This document shows positions 12,001 through 22,338 of a DNA stretch of 64,000 bases, one piece after another. The position numbers and the translations under genes were made by a program. Positions within the stretch are counted from its first letter, which is position 1; each line of letters begins with the position of its first letter. The notes below the pieces were generated by a model. It saw nothing but the letters and a program-made list of their open reading frames with translations, searched no databases and was not told where the DNA came from. The stretch comes from Haemonchus contortus (taxonomy: Eukaryota > Nematoda > Chromadorea > Rhabditida > Trichostrongylidae), in assembly GCA_000469685.2 (NCBI GenBank), contig LS997563.1, positions 3,111,281 to 3,175,280 on the forward strand, written 5' to 3'.

Positions 12001-15000
12001 TCTCAAAGTTTCAAGAAGAGGAAAATATTTAACACAGACTACTACGTTGCCTTACGAAAATCGTTATTAATACTGTTAGGACTAATCGTCTTGATGACGA
12101 CTTTGCAGACATTCGAGGTAGAAGACCCATTTTTACGTCAATTGGGAAGTAGCGCTCTGCAGAATCATCTGGAAAGAATATGTCACGAAGTGGATCATGA
12201 CGCTAAAAGAATTCGAAGTGCAGCAGAAGTTACGAACACACAGTCAAGGCCTACGAAGTATACACTCTTCTTATTTTGTCTGATGGAGCAATAATGTTTT
12301 CTCGAAAGAACTTTTTTGGAGAAGATGAGCAGGGTGTTCTGTTGAAGCCAAACTATACTGCCGGCCTCAATTGGAAAGAGCTGGAATTCCTAGAACAATT
12401 CAGACGTCAAGTACAGAATGAAATCGAAGAAGCAAAGCCCCAGAAAGAAAATGAAAATCACACTTCTACCTTCGATCAAATAAAAGAAGTGATAAAGGAC
12501 TTGAAGAGAGAGATCCAAGTTAAGCATATGGAACTACAAACGGAAATGGGTAAACAAAGGGAGAGCATGAAAAAGCTGCGTGAAAAAAATTGAAAAAATA
12601 AAAAACATCGCAACAAGAACCAACTCCGATCAAGAGGATCAAGAGCATACAGAGCAACTAGAGCATACGGAGCGTTTAGAGCTCTCAGAGCAGAAATCGA
12701 AACCAAATAATGTAAACACCGAGGAACTTGAAGAAGACATCTGGACTACGATTATGAAGGGCCCAAGAGTCACGATGATTCCATCAGTACTCGTTCCTAT
12801 TTATCTGACGGTGACAACACAGATCAACAAAGGCACCCCGTACACCAGAATAACTGAAATTGGAAATGCGCCTCACGGAAATCAAAAAGAGCACTTGATG
12901 AAAAACCGAAGTGTACCAGAGCGGAGGATAAGCGAGGTTAACCCAGACCTCTTAAGCGATATTTGGTTTGTTCCTTCTGCCTAGCGAAAGGAAGACATTA
13001 TTCAGGTAGCTGTCCTACATATGCCAGCGTAAAATGCCGAATGAAGCGAGTGCAATGCAAACTATGTTTGGATATCCAGCACAACCCAGAGCATTGTAGA
13101 AATGAAATAAGACAGTGCATCTGCTGCAGATCAGAGAAGCATAATAAAACACTGTACATTGTACTAGGTCTGTACATTGCCGGAAGAAATCAGAATGCTA
13201 CGGAGAAGTTGAAGAAATCAAACACGAACTGGAGAATTTCAAGGAGTATTAGGGACTCCGAAGGTCACCTGACTAACCAACACCAAAGTCAGGGGGAGTG
13301 TCACAGAATAGAAGGAAGCAAATTGAATGAAGAGCATCATTTTACTAGTAAGTATTTTACACACCTTGTTTGTATTATTGTGTTCCTTATCGTTCATGTA
13401 TTTAGATTAATGAGTTCCGCTCTGAGGTTTTTTTTGTCCGGCATCACGGCATCACAAGACATCACGGAGGTGATTCCCATTGATCAGAGATCGCGCGGGA
13501 AAACTGCGCGTGCATGCCAACGTCCCGTGCTCAAGTCAATTGATAGACTCGGCGACCGCGGCCTGGAGCATCACCGAATAGAGCATCTCCCTTATTATCT
13601 TTAGTTCATTTTACTCGCATACCCCCTTTGTTCATCTCACTTTAACCTTGAGCATTGCACGTAGTTTTGTATTTATGCATTCTTAATCTTGTTATCGGTC
13701 TACTTCATCTTTCATTGATTCACCCCAACCTTACTGAAGAAGGCATTTGTTATGTTCTTGCGCATTATTATTCTAATATTTTTTCACACTTGTTTACTCT
13801 CATCTCTTCCATGAAGTTCTCGCATTCCCTTTTCCGGTATTTGTTCGCCACTTCGTGCGGTTTAGCTATACTGGTGCTCTTTTGCCCTCTCTCCACGATC
13901 TCTATCTTACTGATATTCCTCGTGTTCGTTAAGCCACTCAACCGATAAGTGAAATTGAATAAATGTTTCATTTACCCAATTTGAAGGTTCGTGTTCGAGT
14001 GTACGATACAACAGTAGCATCAATAGTGTGGTCTGTTAATAACTCAACTATTTCTGGTATTTTTTGGAGATCGATCAACAACGATGTGATAGGATAAAGC
14101 TCTAATTGAATTCGATCAATCCTGTTTTGGAATGTACACTGCTTTTGACTGACATTCGCAATGTAGCTGTGGATGAATATGTATTAGGCCCCTGCGAAGG
14201 ATCGTGAATACCTGGCACTGTTCAAGCCAGTGCCCTTTATCTTTCCAGGTAGGACTCAACCAATCAAACGACCTCAGAGAAAAACGTGGGTCCAATGTTA
14301 CTAACGCAATACGAAGATATAAACCCAGACCTGTATAGCAGAAAACCCGACGGTCGCTTACAGCAATGATCCCGTGGGCCGTGTAGGCGAGGCAGAATGG
14401 AGGTCCCGGCACAGAACAAATTTTTACCTGAAGTTGCATTCTTTAAAAATAACTAAGTGGATTATGAAAGAAAAAGAAATATTACATCAGTTGTGAGAAA
14501 GGAAATGAATAAAAAAGCTAAAAGGGATTGTGAAGAGAGATTAGAGATTACCTGCGTTTTACTACTGAACGTGAAATGAATGATGGAACCATCTTGATGA
14601 CCAGATACGAAAGCTGTCCTTCTTGGACTGAATACTTGTATACGTTCAGAAAAATGACGTGGATGTGAGAAGATTTGCAAAATATACCTATTTTATGAAA
14701 AATGGGTTTTGGAAGACCCGAGGAACACCAACTTAAAAGCCTCAACAATGAAAAACTAGCTATTTTACGGTAGCCAATGAAGTCATAGGGGCGTTATATC
14801 AGAAGAGTTCTTTGCAATTATTACGGATAAGTCGCTACTGATCTTCTTTCATTTCATAAGAGTTTTGTGTGTCACAAATCCACTATGAGTAACGCTTCGC
14901 ATTTAAAGGCACAGTTCACGATAGAAATGGTTTCTGAGGGTTCCTCATAGGATGAATTCAAGGTCCCATCGTATGCGATATCTGGCGCTATGAGGTCGGA

Positions 15001-17279
15001 AAACGGCCCGGTTAGGGAGTCATAAAAGTTCGTAGATTGCACCGTGCGTATCCTCCTACGGGTTTCACCGAAATTGTAGGGGCTGTACCGATCATAAGGG
15101 AACCCATTCAGGAAGTCCAACAATCTGTCATGTTCCATAGCGACAGTAAAAGACAGTTCTGTACAGTTTTGGCTTGATGTAGTCAGCTCCTTGCGCAATT
15201 GCGACAACTGAAATCTCGTCCGAATACCTCTTCCATATTATTTCTTTCATGGTAATCTCATCCAACCTCTATTTTCCTTTTTACGAAAGAGCCATATTTT
15301 TCTTGAAATCAGCGAATTCTCTCGCTTTCGTCACTGGATGAACTATTCCCACCTATACTTCCGCTTTTCGGATAAAAACGGGTACCTCAAAATTATCGTG
15401 AACTGTGCCTTTAACTTACATTCAGAATGGATCGCCTTCTGAAGTTTTTGGAATATAGCAATTAATCTATTAATATAGCAATTAATTAGCAGCTCTCGGA
15501 CTAGAAAACGTTTTTCACTCCCAATTAAGAATGGCCATTTTAGTGTACATTTGCGCTTATTCAGTTGGGATCTTGCAGTCATGACCTATCCTGAAATCCT
15601 TTCTAGAACGTGATCAATTCTTCACTCACTTCGTGCTCAGACTGACAACCGGCTCGTCCGTCTTGTACAACGAGGTGCATTTATTACTGCTAAGTATTCC
15701 AACTCGTAATTTCCCATCTCGAAGTCCAATCAGCAACTTATCATCGAATGGCCATTGAACGACGGTGGTGGCAGCACTTTGCGGTAATTTGTTCACGATC
15801 ACCTTCTTTTCAGTCCTGAAATGGTTAAATCCAACTGATGCTTGATTCCCGGGATCGTACACTTTACCAAATGCTACGGCAGAATTTTCGAGACAGGTTG
15901 GGAAGGGCGATACTCGTCGCCGTTGTTCAGGCGCAGAACCTAGTTAGGAATAACTGAAGCGAGACCAGTATTCCCCCCAGCAAGAGCCTACTTGGCACTA
16001 TGTAAGTAAAGGAATAGTGGAGTCCTAAAGCTCATTATTTGGTTCGCTCTTGCTCTCTTGTGTCGCCACGATTTCAGAGGAGCCTTCGTAGTTCGAGAAA
16101 CTCTCTTTCTGCAGTGGAGTTGCCGGAAACATTAAGTCGGTGGTTTGAAAACCAATCCTTAACTAGATGGATGAATCAATAAATATAATTCTTACCAGGA
16201 CTCGCCAACTTTGTAAACATAAACAACATTGTCGGTCTGGGCGACAGCAAGTCGTGACGAATCCGGTGAGAAGCACACTGATTTGATTACGTAGGATTTC
16301 TTGCCATACTTAAAGAAAACAAGTGGTGTAATGCTGCGAACAGAAATGGATGAGAAGACAGGATTTCCAAATGTTCAAAAAAATTTGCAAAAATAGACTA
16401 AAGTCAAATCGAAGTAAAATAGTAATTCAACGACCTCACCTTACTGTCTATCGATTTTGAACTGAATCGATCCCTTACATCGCCTTTTTCATCGATCAAC
16501 GTGATCAGACGGTCATTCCCGACCACGGCTAGCTTGACACCATTTGGAGTGCATGCCAGTGAGCAAATCTTATTGGAACCCTCCTAAAGCATATATCAAG
16601 AACATTGGTAGGGAAAAGACGGAGCAGTGAAAATTGTGAAGTGAGATAATGCTGGAAAAACATGAACTGAGCTTCAAAAGCCTAGGATAGTCCACTGATC
16701 CACGGCATTCGACAGCTAAGTGAATCTCGTCACTGACCTACTCTTGCTCTCAAGAAATGACGAGCCCTATTTTCTTTGTGATAGGCAATTCCGGATAAAA
16801 AAGATTGGCAAGGATTGCATGGCTCGGAAGTTTTTTTCAGTGTAGTTGGCCTGCTCATAATAAAGATTAAGGAATGGCTATCTTTAGAAGTCTTTTGAGC
16901 TACTCGACCTCATAGTAAAAATGGAATTTATTGGCCTGAGTAAGTAGAAAGTCAAATTTTGATAATAATTTTCAGAAATAGTTCACTTTTGTGTGTTTTT
17001 TCCTCTTCCGGGAAGTGGTTATGATATTATAGACTAATCCCATTAAACTTGAACGTTCGACTTGAAAATAGTTACCCCTCATTCTGACCATGCTTTCACT
17101 CGGGAAAATTCAGTAAGATCCCCTCAGCGGACTCCTTTCAAAAAGGACAAACGCTGGAAAAGAAGAAGAATTGAATGAAAAGAACGTCAGTATAGTGGTT
17201 TATCAAACACTTTGTTATTGTGTACTAATATATTTATTACCTGTTGTGGTAGAAGGGTTGCGAGATATTGGAGCTTCAT
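1..17279 (-). CDS. osm-1: Intraflagellar transport protein IFT172 (OSM-1 orthologue), 3' end outside window
   Basis: IFT172 is the large peripheral subunit of the IFT-B train; it carries cargo along ciliary microtubules and works at the tip turnaround. In nematodes it is needed for sensory cilia. The start is an ATG at 17279 ([13 protein letters not shown]), matching the conserved IFT172 N-terminus. I traced 37 exons, about 1349 codons, with agreeing phase at every junction and no internal stop. The N-terminal half is WD40/beta-propeller (for example [20 protein letters not shown] at exon 3); the C-terminal half is TPR-like alpha-solenoid (for example [19 protein letters not shown] at exon 30). 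IFT172 is normally about 1740-1750 residues, so roughly 390 residues lie beyond position 1. Introns carry a SINE, two MITEs and a 3.5-kb LTR element, but the coding sequence looks intact. Intron 35 is probably GC-AG. Identification is from family knowledge and is very secure. Confidence 0.95.
478..700 (+). repeat. Dispersed repeat E, copy 1
   Basis: About 220 bp that matches 34500-34710 with many substitutions; shared words include GGGCGTA, ACACACCCAAA, GGACGAGTTYTCAC, CTGTAGCCA and GGCACGCAC-like text. I see no terminal inverted repeats or coding capacity. Just before it, 383-465 resembles the terminus of MITE family A, so this intron holds several old insertions. Confidence 0.5.
838..1226 (+). 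mobile_element. MITE family B, copy 1 (TIR GGAACTTCTCCCC)
   Basis: A block of about 390 bp beginning GGGTAACGGAACTTCTCCCC and ending with its imperfect inverse GGGGAGAAGTTCCCGGACCCC. It repeats almost base for base at 57584-57970 and, more diverged and inverted, at 18370-18778. No coding capacity. It lies between A7 (831-837) and A8, as though inserted into a poly-A run with duplication of it. Non-autonomous DNA transposon by structure; superfamily unknown, though an A7-8 duplication would suit hAT. It lies in intron 35 of IFT172. Confidence 0.75.
1327..1378 (+). other. G-rich tract with G-quadruplex potential
   Basis: The plus strand has several closely spaced runs of three or more G, including one run of ten or so, inside intron 35 of IFT172. 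Similar tracts occur at 22779-22799 and 26768-26808. On the transcribed pre-mRNA these are C-rich. Confidence 0.5.
4537..4835 (-). mobile_element. tRNA-derived SINE, full-length copy (IFT172 intron 22)
   Basis: On the minus strand it begins GGGCGGAGGTGGTGTAGTGAC, a tRNA-like head with an A-box-like TGGTGTAGTG, then a B-box-like segment here mutated. A body of about 200 bp follows, ending in GATTAAG and a (TTTATCC)n-like tail. See the SINE family finding for the consensus and other copies. Confidence 0.8.
11116..11784 (+). CDS. Unrecognised 222-codon ORF inside the LTR element
   Basis: An uninterrupted ORF upstream of the gag-like frames and inside the LTRs. I see no family motif, signal peptide or membrane segment; composition is mixed and hydrophilic. 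It could be the N-terminal part of a divergent Gag, or a captured fragment. Its position makes element-encoded protein more likely than host protein. A further short ORF (11834-12070) follows. Confidence 0.3.
   Translation: MNWLMFLYRDKLSRKIPKENVRPEIKQGLPPKAWLSVLSAKAENTKFNDKTRDIHAADNISREAMTETDRNTNAIAADIAAPVLRMPVPILNGLSKSKARQSVHGGKHVAPSQDVSSWSVNMPHEITYRFSEFIINMCSGQVKLSIKESWHNNIFGLTRRGYSKSERLLDGCVMGWTGCSDIILHATIVSYVLYRAEERGIFTVNESGISFELIDDPCFTST
12276..13180 (+). pseudogene. Gag-like remnant with zinc knuckles (LTR element)
   Basis: Overlapping frames (12276-12593, 12580-12984, 12963-13604) read as one broken protein. A charged region with coiled-coil character (about 12380-12700, rich in E, K, Q) is followed by cysteine motifs at about 12966-13150. 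Those are CSFC..H..C (CX2CX5HX4C), [14 protein letters not shown] (CX2CX4HX4C) and a third, CICCRSEKH, that has lost its last cysteine. This layout is that of a retroelement Gag nucleocapsid region. At least two frame changes break it. Confidence 0.55.
14907..15410 (-). mobile_element. MITE family A, best copy (TTAA target duplication)
   Basis: A 504-bp element with matching ends: AGGCACAGTTCACGATA at the left and its inverse TATCGTGAACTGTGCCT region at the right (the extreme right end reads AATTATCGTGAACTGTGCCT). TTAA flanks it on both sides (14903-14906 and 15411-15414). It contains no complete transposase. The TTAA duplication is piggyBac-like, though the ends do not match any piggyBac terminus I know. 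It lies in intron 4 of IFT172. Strand is assigned relative to the copy at 33.87 kb. Confidence 0.8.
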
Positions 17280-17345
17280 TCAGTTGGTATCGTCGACGAT
17301 TACCTACCTTTCAATTCTTTGCAGTGTTCGTTTGACTACATCGTC

Positions 17346-17359
17346 GTTTCCATGGACAC
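17346..17359 (-). promoter_or_regulatory. Candidate X-box (RFX/DAF-19 site) upstream of IFT172
   Basis: The 14-mer reads GTGTCCATGGAAAC on the coding strand, 67 bp upstream of the ATG. The nematode X-box consensus is GTHNYYATRRNAAC, and this site differs only at the third base. X-boxes in ciliary genes lie within about 150 bp of the start codon and bind the RFX factor DAF-19, so position, orientation and gene class all agree. One mismatch leaves some doubt. Confidence 0.65.
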
Positions 17360-18369
17360 CACGGGCGCGGTAGGCATGCCATCACCAGAGGTCATACCTT
17401 GCTTCGCGTTGTATGTTGCAACTTTCAGAATTCTGAACAGGCATATCAGCCTTACGAATCCTCTTTTTTCATATTTGATATATTTTTTCTTTCATGACTA
17501 TAGAAAAAACTGCGCAGACTCCTGAAACAGCGATACTCAACCACACGATATCTCTTTTCGTCCTATTCTTTTTCCAGTAGTCCCCCATTCTTAAAAGATG
17601 CCCTTTCGAAATCTGAATTTGAAGAGAGAATTCCAGAAAGGTAGGGGGTTTACTAACGAGCATATCCTACTAGATAGCACTTCAGCTCTGAAGGAAGTGA
17701 GTTCTTGCTTTATCTGACCGAGGCAGATACGACATTCTGGGGACCATGAACGAAAGTGGTTGAACTTTTTTATAAGAAAAATCAACGACATAAGCAAGAA
17801 TAGAAGTGTCACCTACCGGAAACGATGCAGTTCAGCCGAAGCGCAGCGTAGTATCGAAATTCGCCGAAATTTGAAGCGATGTGACTAATGGGTTCTTGTA
17901 AACCCGAGACCTAACGCTCTTCTATTCTCTCAATCTGCGCTGTTCGCTGTTCTCTACAGGACGTCTGTTATCGCGCTCTGGATATTTCTCAACATCACTG
18001 GGCAAACGAAAAAAAAAAGAATAAGTAAAAAAAACTTACAAAAGGCAAGTTGGATATACTGAAGAAATTTAAAATCAGTGTAACCTTGAAAGGTTTAAGT
18101 ACGGCGGAAAAAAATTTTCATCGTAACCTGCCAGCTAACAGAAAGGAAGGAACGTCAGACTCGAACAGCAAGAGCGTGACCTACAGCTAAGGATTGCCGC
18201 CTGTAATAAGCGGATTTAGTACAAAGCTCTAGCATAGCATATATTTATGTAAATATATCGTAACAGTTCGGACAAATATCCACCTTTTGCTTGCCGTGAG
18301 CCATGATAACCCTTTTCTCCCCAGAAAACAAATAAATTTTCTACCTTGCTAATTTTGTGACATATGTGA

Positions 18370-18778
18370 CACGATCGAGTGCGGTATCTTCTCCCCGGAC
18401 ACTTCGCCGCGTTTGCCGCAACCGTCACGTATCTTAGAAAAGCGATGGAAGATTGGAGCGCACAATCTGAGCGTTAGGGAAGTCCTAAACCATTCACATT
18501 TGCTGGCCACTGTCTTCAGCTCCAATGAGAGTCTTGACCTTTGATAATAGAGAAGAAGTCGGACCAATCAAGTTTAATGAACATAAAAACAAAAAAGAAA
18601 TAAAACGAAGCAATCAAAACCAATAAAAAAGACTATCAACGAAAAATATGGTGCTTTATCGATTGACGGGAGGCAGGTTGAGTACGGTGTTTCCAGTTTT
18701 TGGTGCGAGACAATTAAAAAAGAATTGCCGCATGCCGCAAAGCGAACGTAGGAAATAGGGGAGAAGTTTCGCCACCCG
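18370..18778 (-). mobile_element. MITE family B, diverged inverted copy
   Basis: The reverse strand begins GGGTGGCGAAACTTCTCCCC at 18778, includes CCCGTCAATCGATAAAGC and the AATTAAACTTGATTGG-type segment, and ends near GGGGAGAAGATACCGCACTC. It is the same order as 838-1226 but with many changes, so it is the oldest of the three copies here. Confidence 0.6.
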
Positions 18779-18984
18779 GCGCGATTGGCGAATCACTGTG
18801 ATCATCATCATTTCAGATTTGGCGCTCTATAGCTCCCAAAGCTTCCAAATAGGATCAATGACAGCGGACTTCACGTCGCATGCGACACCGGTCCATGGAG
18901 TACGACGGTTTTAGAAACGGCGGCCTATAGCAGAAGTACCCTTTTTCTTCATTGAATCAATGATTGTGGCCGTGTTTCAGCATC

Positions 18985-19512
18985 AAGTAAATAAGGAAGC
19001 ACGGTTTGGTTGGGAGACGCTTTAAAATTTCTTTCGAGATTGGCGAGTAATGGGCAAACGTCGGTCCGGACGAGACTCGCGTACCTGCACTTGTGCTTTC
19101 CGGCACTATTAGGTCGGAAAACGACCTAGTTAGGGCGCTGCAAAGGTTCAAAGAGTGCACCGTGAGTGTCCTTGGACGAGTTTCACCGACATTGTAGAGG
19201 CTGGGCACCGACCACAAGGGAACCCTTGTAGGAGTCTCAAGCAACTTATCATGACCATAGTGACAGTGAATAGCATTTCTGTACCGTTCGAGTCAGCTCA
19301 TTGCACATTTGCAACAACCGAAATCCGTCCGAAAACCCATCCCATTTTATTTCCGCCATGGTAATTTCGTCCAACCTCTATTTTTCCTACTTTTCAGTAG
19401 CCATATTTTTCTCAAATTCAAATTCTCTCGCTTTTTTCTACCGATGAACTATTCCAACCTATACTTCCTCTCTTCGAATAAAAGCGAGTACCTCAAAATT
19501 ATCGTTAACCAG
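18985..19512 (-). mobile_element. MITE family A, diverged copy
   Basis: Shares with 14907-15410 the blocks TAGGTCGGAAAACGACCTAG, GAGTTTCACCGACATTGTAG, CCGACCACAAGGGAACCC and the right-hand CCTCAAAATTATCGTTAAC. The outer left end is rearranged and the right TIR is mutated. Spurious ORFs at 18957-19244 and 19155-19364 come from it. Confidence 0.65.
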
Positions 19513-20069
19513 TTTTCATGTTGAGTTTTTACCTACTCATAGCCTTTTCTGTATATTTTGAAATTGGACCTAGCAATATATAGTGTTGGTTATGTTTGAC
19601 AAAAAATCCTTACTTCAAAAGTTTTCCAAGGTACCATTCGCACAAGGCAAGGCATGTTGATGAAAATACATACACCTCAGTAACTAGTTGCGAGTATTTG
19701 TTCGTCTGCAGATGATTGACTGTTTACAGTTGCAGGTATAGGGTGAACATTTTGGGACAACATGTATACATTGCACATTTTTTGAATTGTTCCATCAATG
19801 TTGAGTTCCTTCCAGACATTTCTTCTATGGATAAGTCTGTTGAGTGTGTACAATGTTGAAAATATTTAAAATGGAGACACACAATCCAAGTACAGAGTCT
19901 CTAAAACAAGTGCTACAAGCGTAAATGTTAGTAAAATCAAGATGCCTGTTGGGATGATTGCCAGGAAATGTTGTTATGTGCCTTCACTGAAATAAAAGAT
20001 TTCTGTGCATCATCGTACAGCTCAAGGCCACGGTTCTCCAATATTTAACAGTTCAATAAATGTCCAAAG

Positions 20070-20356
20070 TATAAACTCTTGAGTCGCTCGTCGATCCGGT
20101 CAGAGGGATGCGCCGACTCATTCGACTCCCATTCGATTGTAGTGAAGCACTGAATGCGTTTGTGGCTTATACAATGACTCGCGGTGGCCCCCCGATGTAA
20201 AAGCCAAGGCTTTTATTGTCCCAGACGAGTCTGGTACCAACTAGCCGATTCCGGAGGACTGGGGCTTGGTTGGCCAAGGCGGATAACGATCCGAGATTCG
20301 AACCTGCAATCGTGCGAGTGAGATAGTGCGGAGCTTGCCACTACATCACTTCCACC
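20070..20356 (-). mobile_element. tRNA-derived SINE copy
   Basis: Head on the minus strand (GGTGGAAGTGATGTAGTGGC), B-box-like GGTTCGAATCTCGG, then the standard body; the end is diverged. Confidence 0.75.
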
Positions 20357-20803
20357 GTATCAGCTCAACGTAGGGTGAATATGAAGACGAACAGTGAGAT
20401 CAGGACTTTTATTCATGAACGTGAGCATTGCTACATATTGAGTACCAGCTGCACCCTCGGGTATGTGGTAGGATCAAATGCTTGTGTTCAGCTGAAGTTG
20501 CACAAAGAGCTACCTTGTTTCCTCATGAGGAACATGTGTCCACCACGAAAAGAGGAAAAAGTCACCAGGAATCTAATTCAGCGAAGTTACCCTCGTTCAT
20601 TCCTCTATGTTCACGTGGGAAATAGTCACGTAGCTATACAGATAGTTGCCAGTTCTTTGAAGCCCGAGCCAATACACCTACGTGGCAATCGTTCGATGTG
20701 TAAACATCTTTTGACTCGGCTTGAGACAGACATTCCTATCGCACGCTTTTTATTGAAGTTGAGAAGGATTGCTAATGATGATATGGAGCAATTTTTGCAT
20801 GTT

Positions 20804-21060
20804 GGACGGAAGTGGTGTAGTGGCAAATGGCGCACCAACACGCACGCTTAGTCACGGGTTTGAATCCCGGATAGAAGCCAAGCCTTACATCCCTCCATGG
20901 TCAGTTAAATGGTGTCTCGTCTGGGAGGATGAAAGCACTGACTAGAACATCATTTGGCCACCGAAATTCTTGTATTGGCCACATACGCATTCCATAGCCA
21001 TTAGGATTCTGGATGGAAGTGGAACGCGGCGCATTCCTCAGACGGGATCGATAAACGCCA
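20804..21060 (+). mobile_element. tRNA-derived SINE copy
   Basis: Head GGACGGAAGTGGTGTAGTGG, B-box-like GGGTTTGAATCCCGG, body with GTCTGGGAGGATGAAAGCAC and end GGGATCGATAAACGCC. It supplies the last codons of the spurious ORF at 20375-20851. Confidence 0.8.
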
Positions 21061-21093
21061 GAAAACTTTCTTTCAAAGAAAGTTAGAAGGCTT

Positions 21094-21180
21094 GTTCGAT
21101 CTAGACGATATCGATCCGGGATTTGAACTGCTGACCATGGGTGTCTAATAGTGCGATACTTGCTGTACCAGCTGTCAGGA
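21094..21180 (-). mobile_element. tRNA-derived SINE, head fragment
   Basis: Inverted partial copy retaining the B-box region (GATCCGGGATTTGAACTGC) and a mutated head, 30 bp after the preceding plus-strand copy. Confidence 0.55.
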
Positions 21181-22094
21181 CATGGTCTAGCAGAGCAAGT
21201 ATAGGATAAAAATAACTAGAAAGTATAATAGAGCGAATGTGAATTTGGATAAGTTTCGCTCAGGTTGAGCTCAACAGACCTTTTCGGGCTTAGAAATTTC
21301 ATCTGATTTTAGAACACATCACCATTTTGAATACGCTTCGGAAAAGTGCTAAAATCACAATCTTTTCGGGATGGGATAGAGTTTTTCTCAATCTACAGAA
21401 CCTTTCTCGAGTCACTAACATTTGAGATTGAGGCCTATCTTTTGCTCAATCAATCACGAGGAAAAATTGGCTCAATTCACGATTTTTCCCTTTTTTCCAC
21501 ATTGGTGCAGCATTTCATGAGCCAGGTTCTTGAAGAATACTTGATTATCATAGATAATGAGTGAAGGACCCTTCTATTCAAGGCTTAGCTCATCACCTAT
21601 TCAGTTGAATGGAATGTGATGCTGACTTTCTCACAAGTCAAAGAGCTACAGCGCTGCACTATTGCAAGAGTGAGCCCACCATTGTTTCAGCTTTTATAAA
21701 GAGAAACATTGAACTGAAAGTCACCCTTGTTACTCGTTTGACGTCTCCAGCGCTCCAGCGGGTAACCCGCTCCTGTCCAAGGTCGTTGGAAGTGGTTTCA
21801 CAAAGGTGAGGAGTGTCACAAGACCAGATTTTCAATCCTTTAGCATGAGCAGTAGTAGTGTTCGTTCAATGACGAACTGAAAACACACAAACTCTTCCTA
21901 CATTTCGAGCACCATAACGATCCGTGCTTCGCATTCCCATCGTGTGCTACATGAATCTGACAGTGTAAACAGTGTGCCTGCACCGTAAGTCTCCTCTGCA
22001 AGCAATGGAAGGAGGAATGTAAAACTGTCATGATACAAAATAGATCGATGGCTGTTACCTTCTCTATTCACTTCCCTGATGTTTTTGATGGTAA

Positions 22095-22338
22095 TCCGGT
22101 TCGATGCCCGCCCAGGCCGACCAAGTCTCCATCCCTCCGGGGTAGCTCAATTGGTACCAGATTCGTCTGGGAGGATAAAAACACTGACTTGTACGTCGGC
22201 TGGCCACCGCTAGTCATTGTATAGGCCGCACACGCACTCATTACGCCACTACGATTCTGAATGGAAGTCGAGTGCGGGGTCATCCCTCAGAACGGGATTG
22301 ATTAAGGCCAAAAACTTTGTCCTTTATCCTTTATCCAA
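22095..22338 (+). mobile_element. tRNA-derived SINE, 5'-truncated copy
   Basis: Body only (from GTTCGATGCCCGCCCAGGCC), ending GGGATTGATTAAGGCC and a TCCTTTATCCTTTATCC tail, the clearest example of the family's tail. Confidence 0.75.

Larger units (their letters stand above)
10479..14008 (+). mobile_element. Degenerate non-autonomous LTR retrotransposon in IFT172 intron 6
   Basis: Two diverged direct repeats bound the element: about 10479-11079 and about 13299-14008. Both start TGTCACAGA and share ATTGATCAGAGATCGCGCGG, the later LTR-type text and a terminal TTGAATAAATGTTT polyadenylation motif. A purine tract AGGGGGAG (13291-13298) sits exactly before the 3' LTR, as a polypurine tract should. 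CAAC flanks both ends (10475-10478 and 14009-14012), a plausible 4-bp target duplication. Inside are only gag-like fragments; no reverse transcriptase, integrase or protease motif is visible. LTR divergence is considerable, so it is old. The zinc knuckles suggest BEL/Pao or a related group, but that is inference. Exact LTR 3' ends are uncertain by a few bases. Confidence 0.75.
6785..17279 (-). other. osm-1: IFT172 exon map, N-terminal WD40 half (exons 1-16)
   Basis: Exons in transcription order: 17241-17279, 16440-16583, 16196-16308, 15630-15815, 14552-14627, 14331-14427, 10017-10128, 9799-9922, 9192-9365, 8519-8646, 8333-8458, 8194-8276, 7844-7908, 7125-7288, 6962-7061, 6785-6906. Each was placed by an AG acceptor, a GT donor, matching phase and similarity to the family. 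Exon 6 uses a weak donor (GTCTGG) and exon 10 a weak acceptor (AAAAG). Intron 6 (10129-14330) is swollen by the LTR element; intron 4 contains a TTAA-flanked MITE. WD-type signatures include [13 protein letters not shown] (exon 5) and [18 protein letters not shown] (exon 7/8 junction). Confidence 0.85.

Noticed and set aside
14230..14290. Frame reading [11 protein letters not shown] resembling an IFT172 WD40 segment
   Set aside because: The true homologous segment is split between exons 7 and 8 (10017-10128, 9799-9922) with correct phase; the resemblance is chance readthrough of exon 6.
20375..20851. 158-codon ORF on the plus strand
   Set aside because: No motif, no splice support, and its C-terminus is SINE sequence; most likely a chance ORF.
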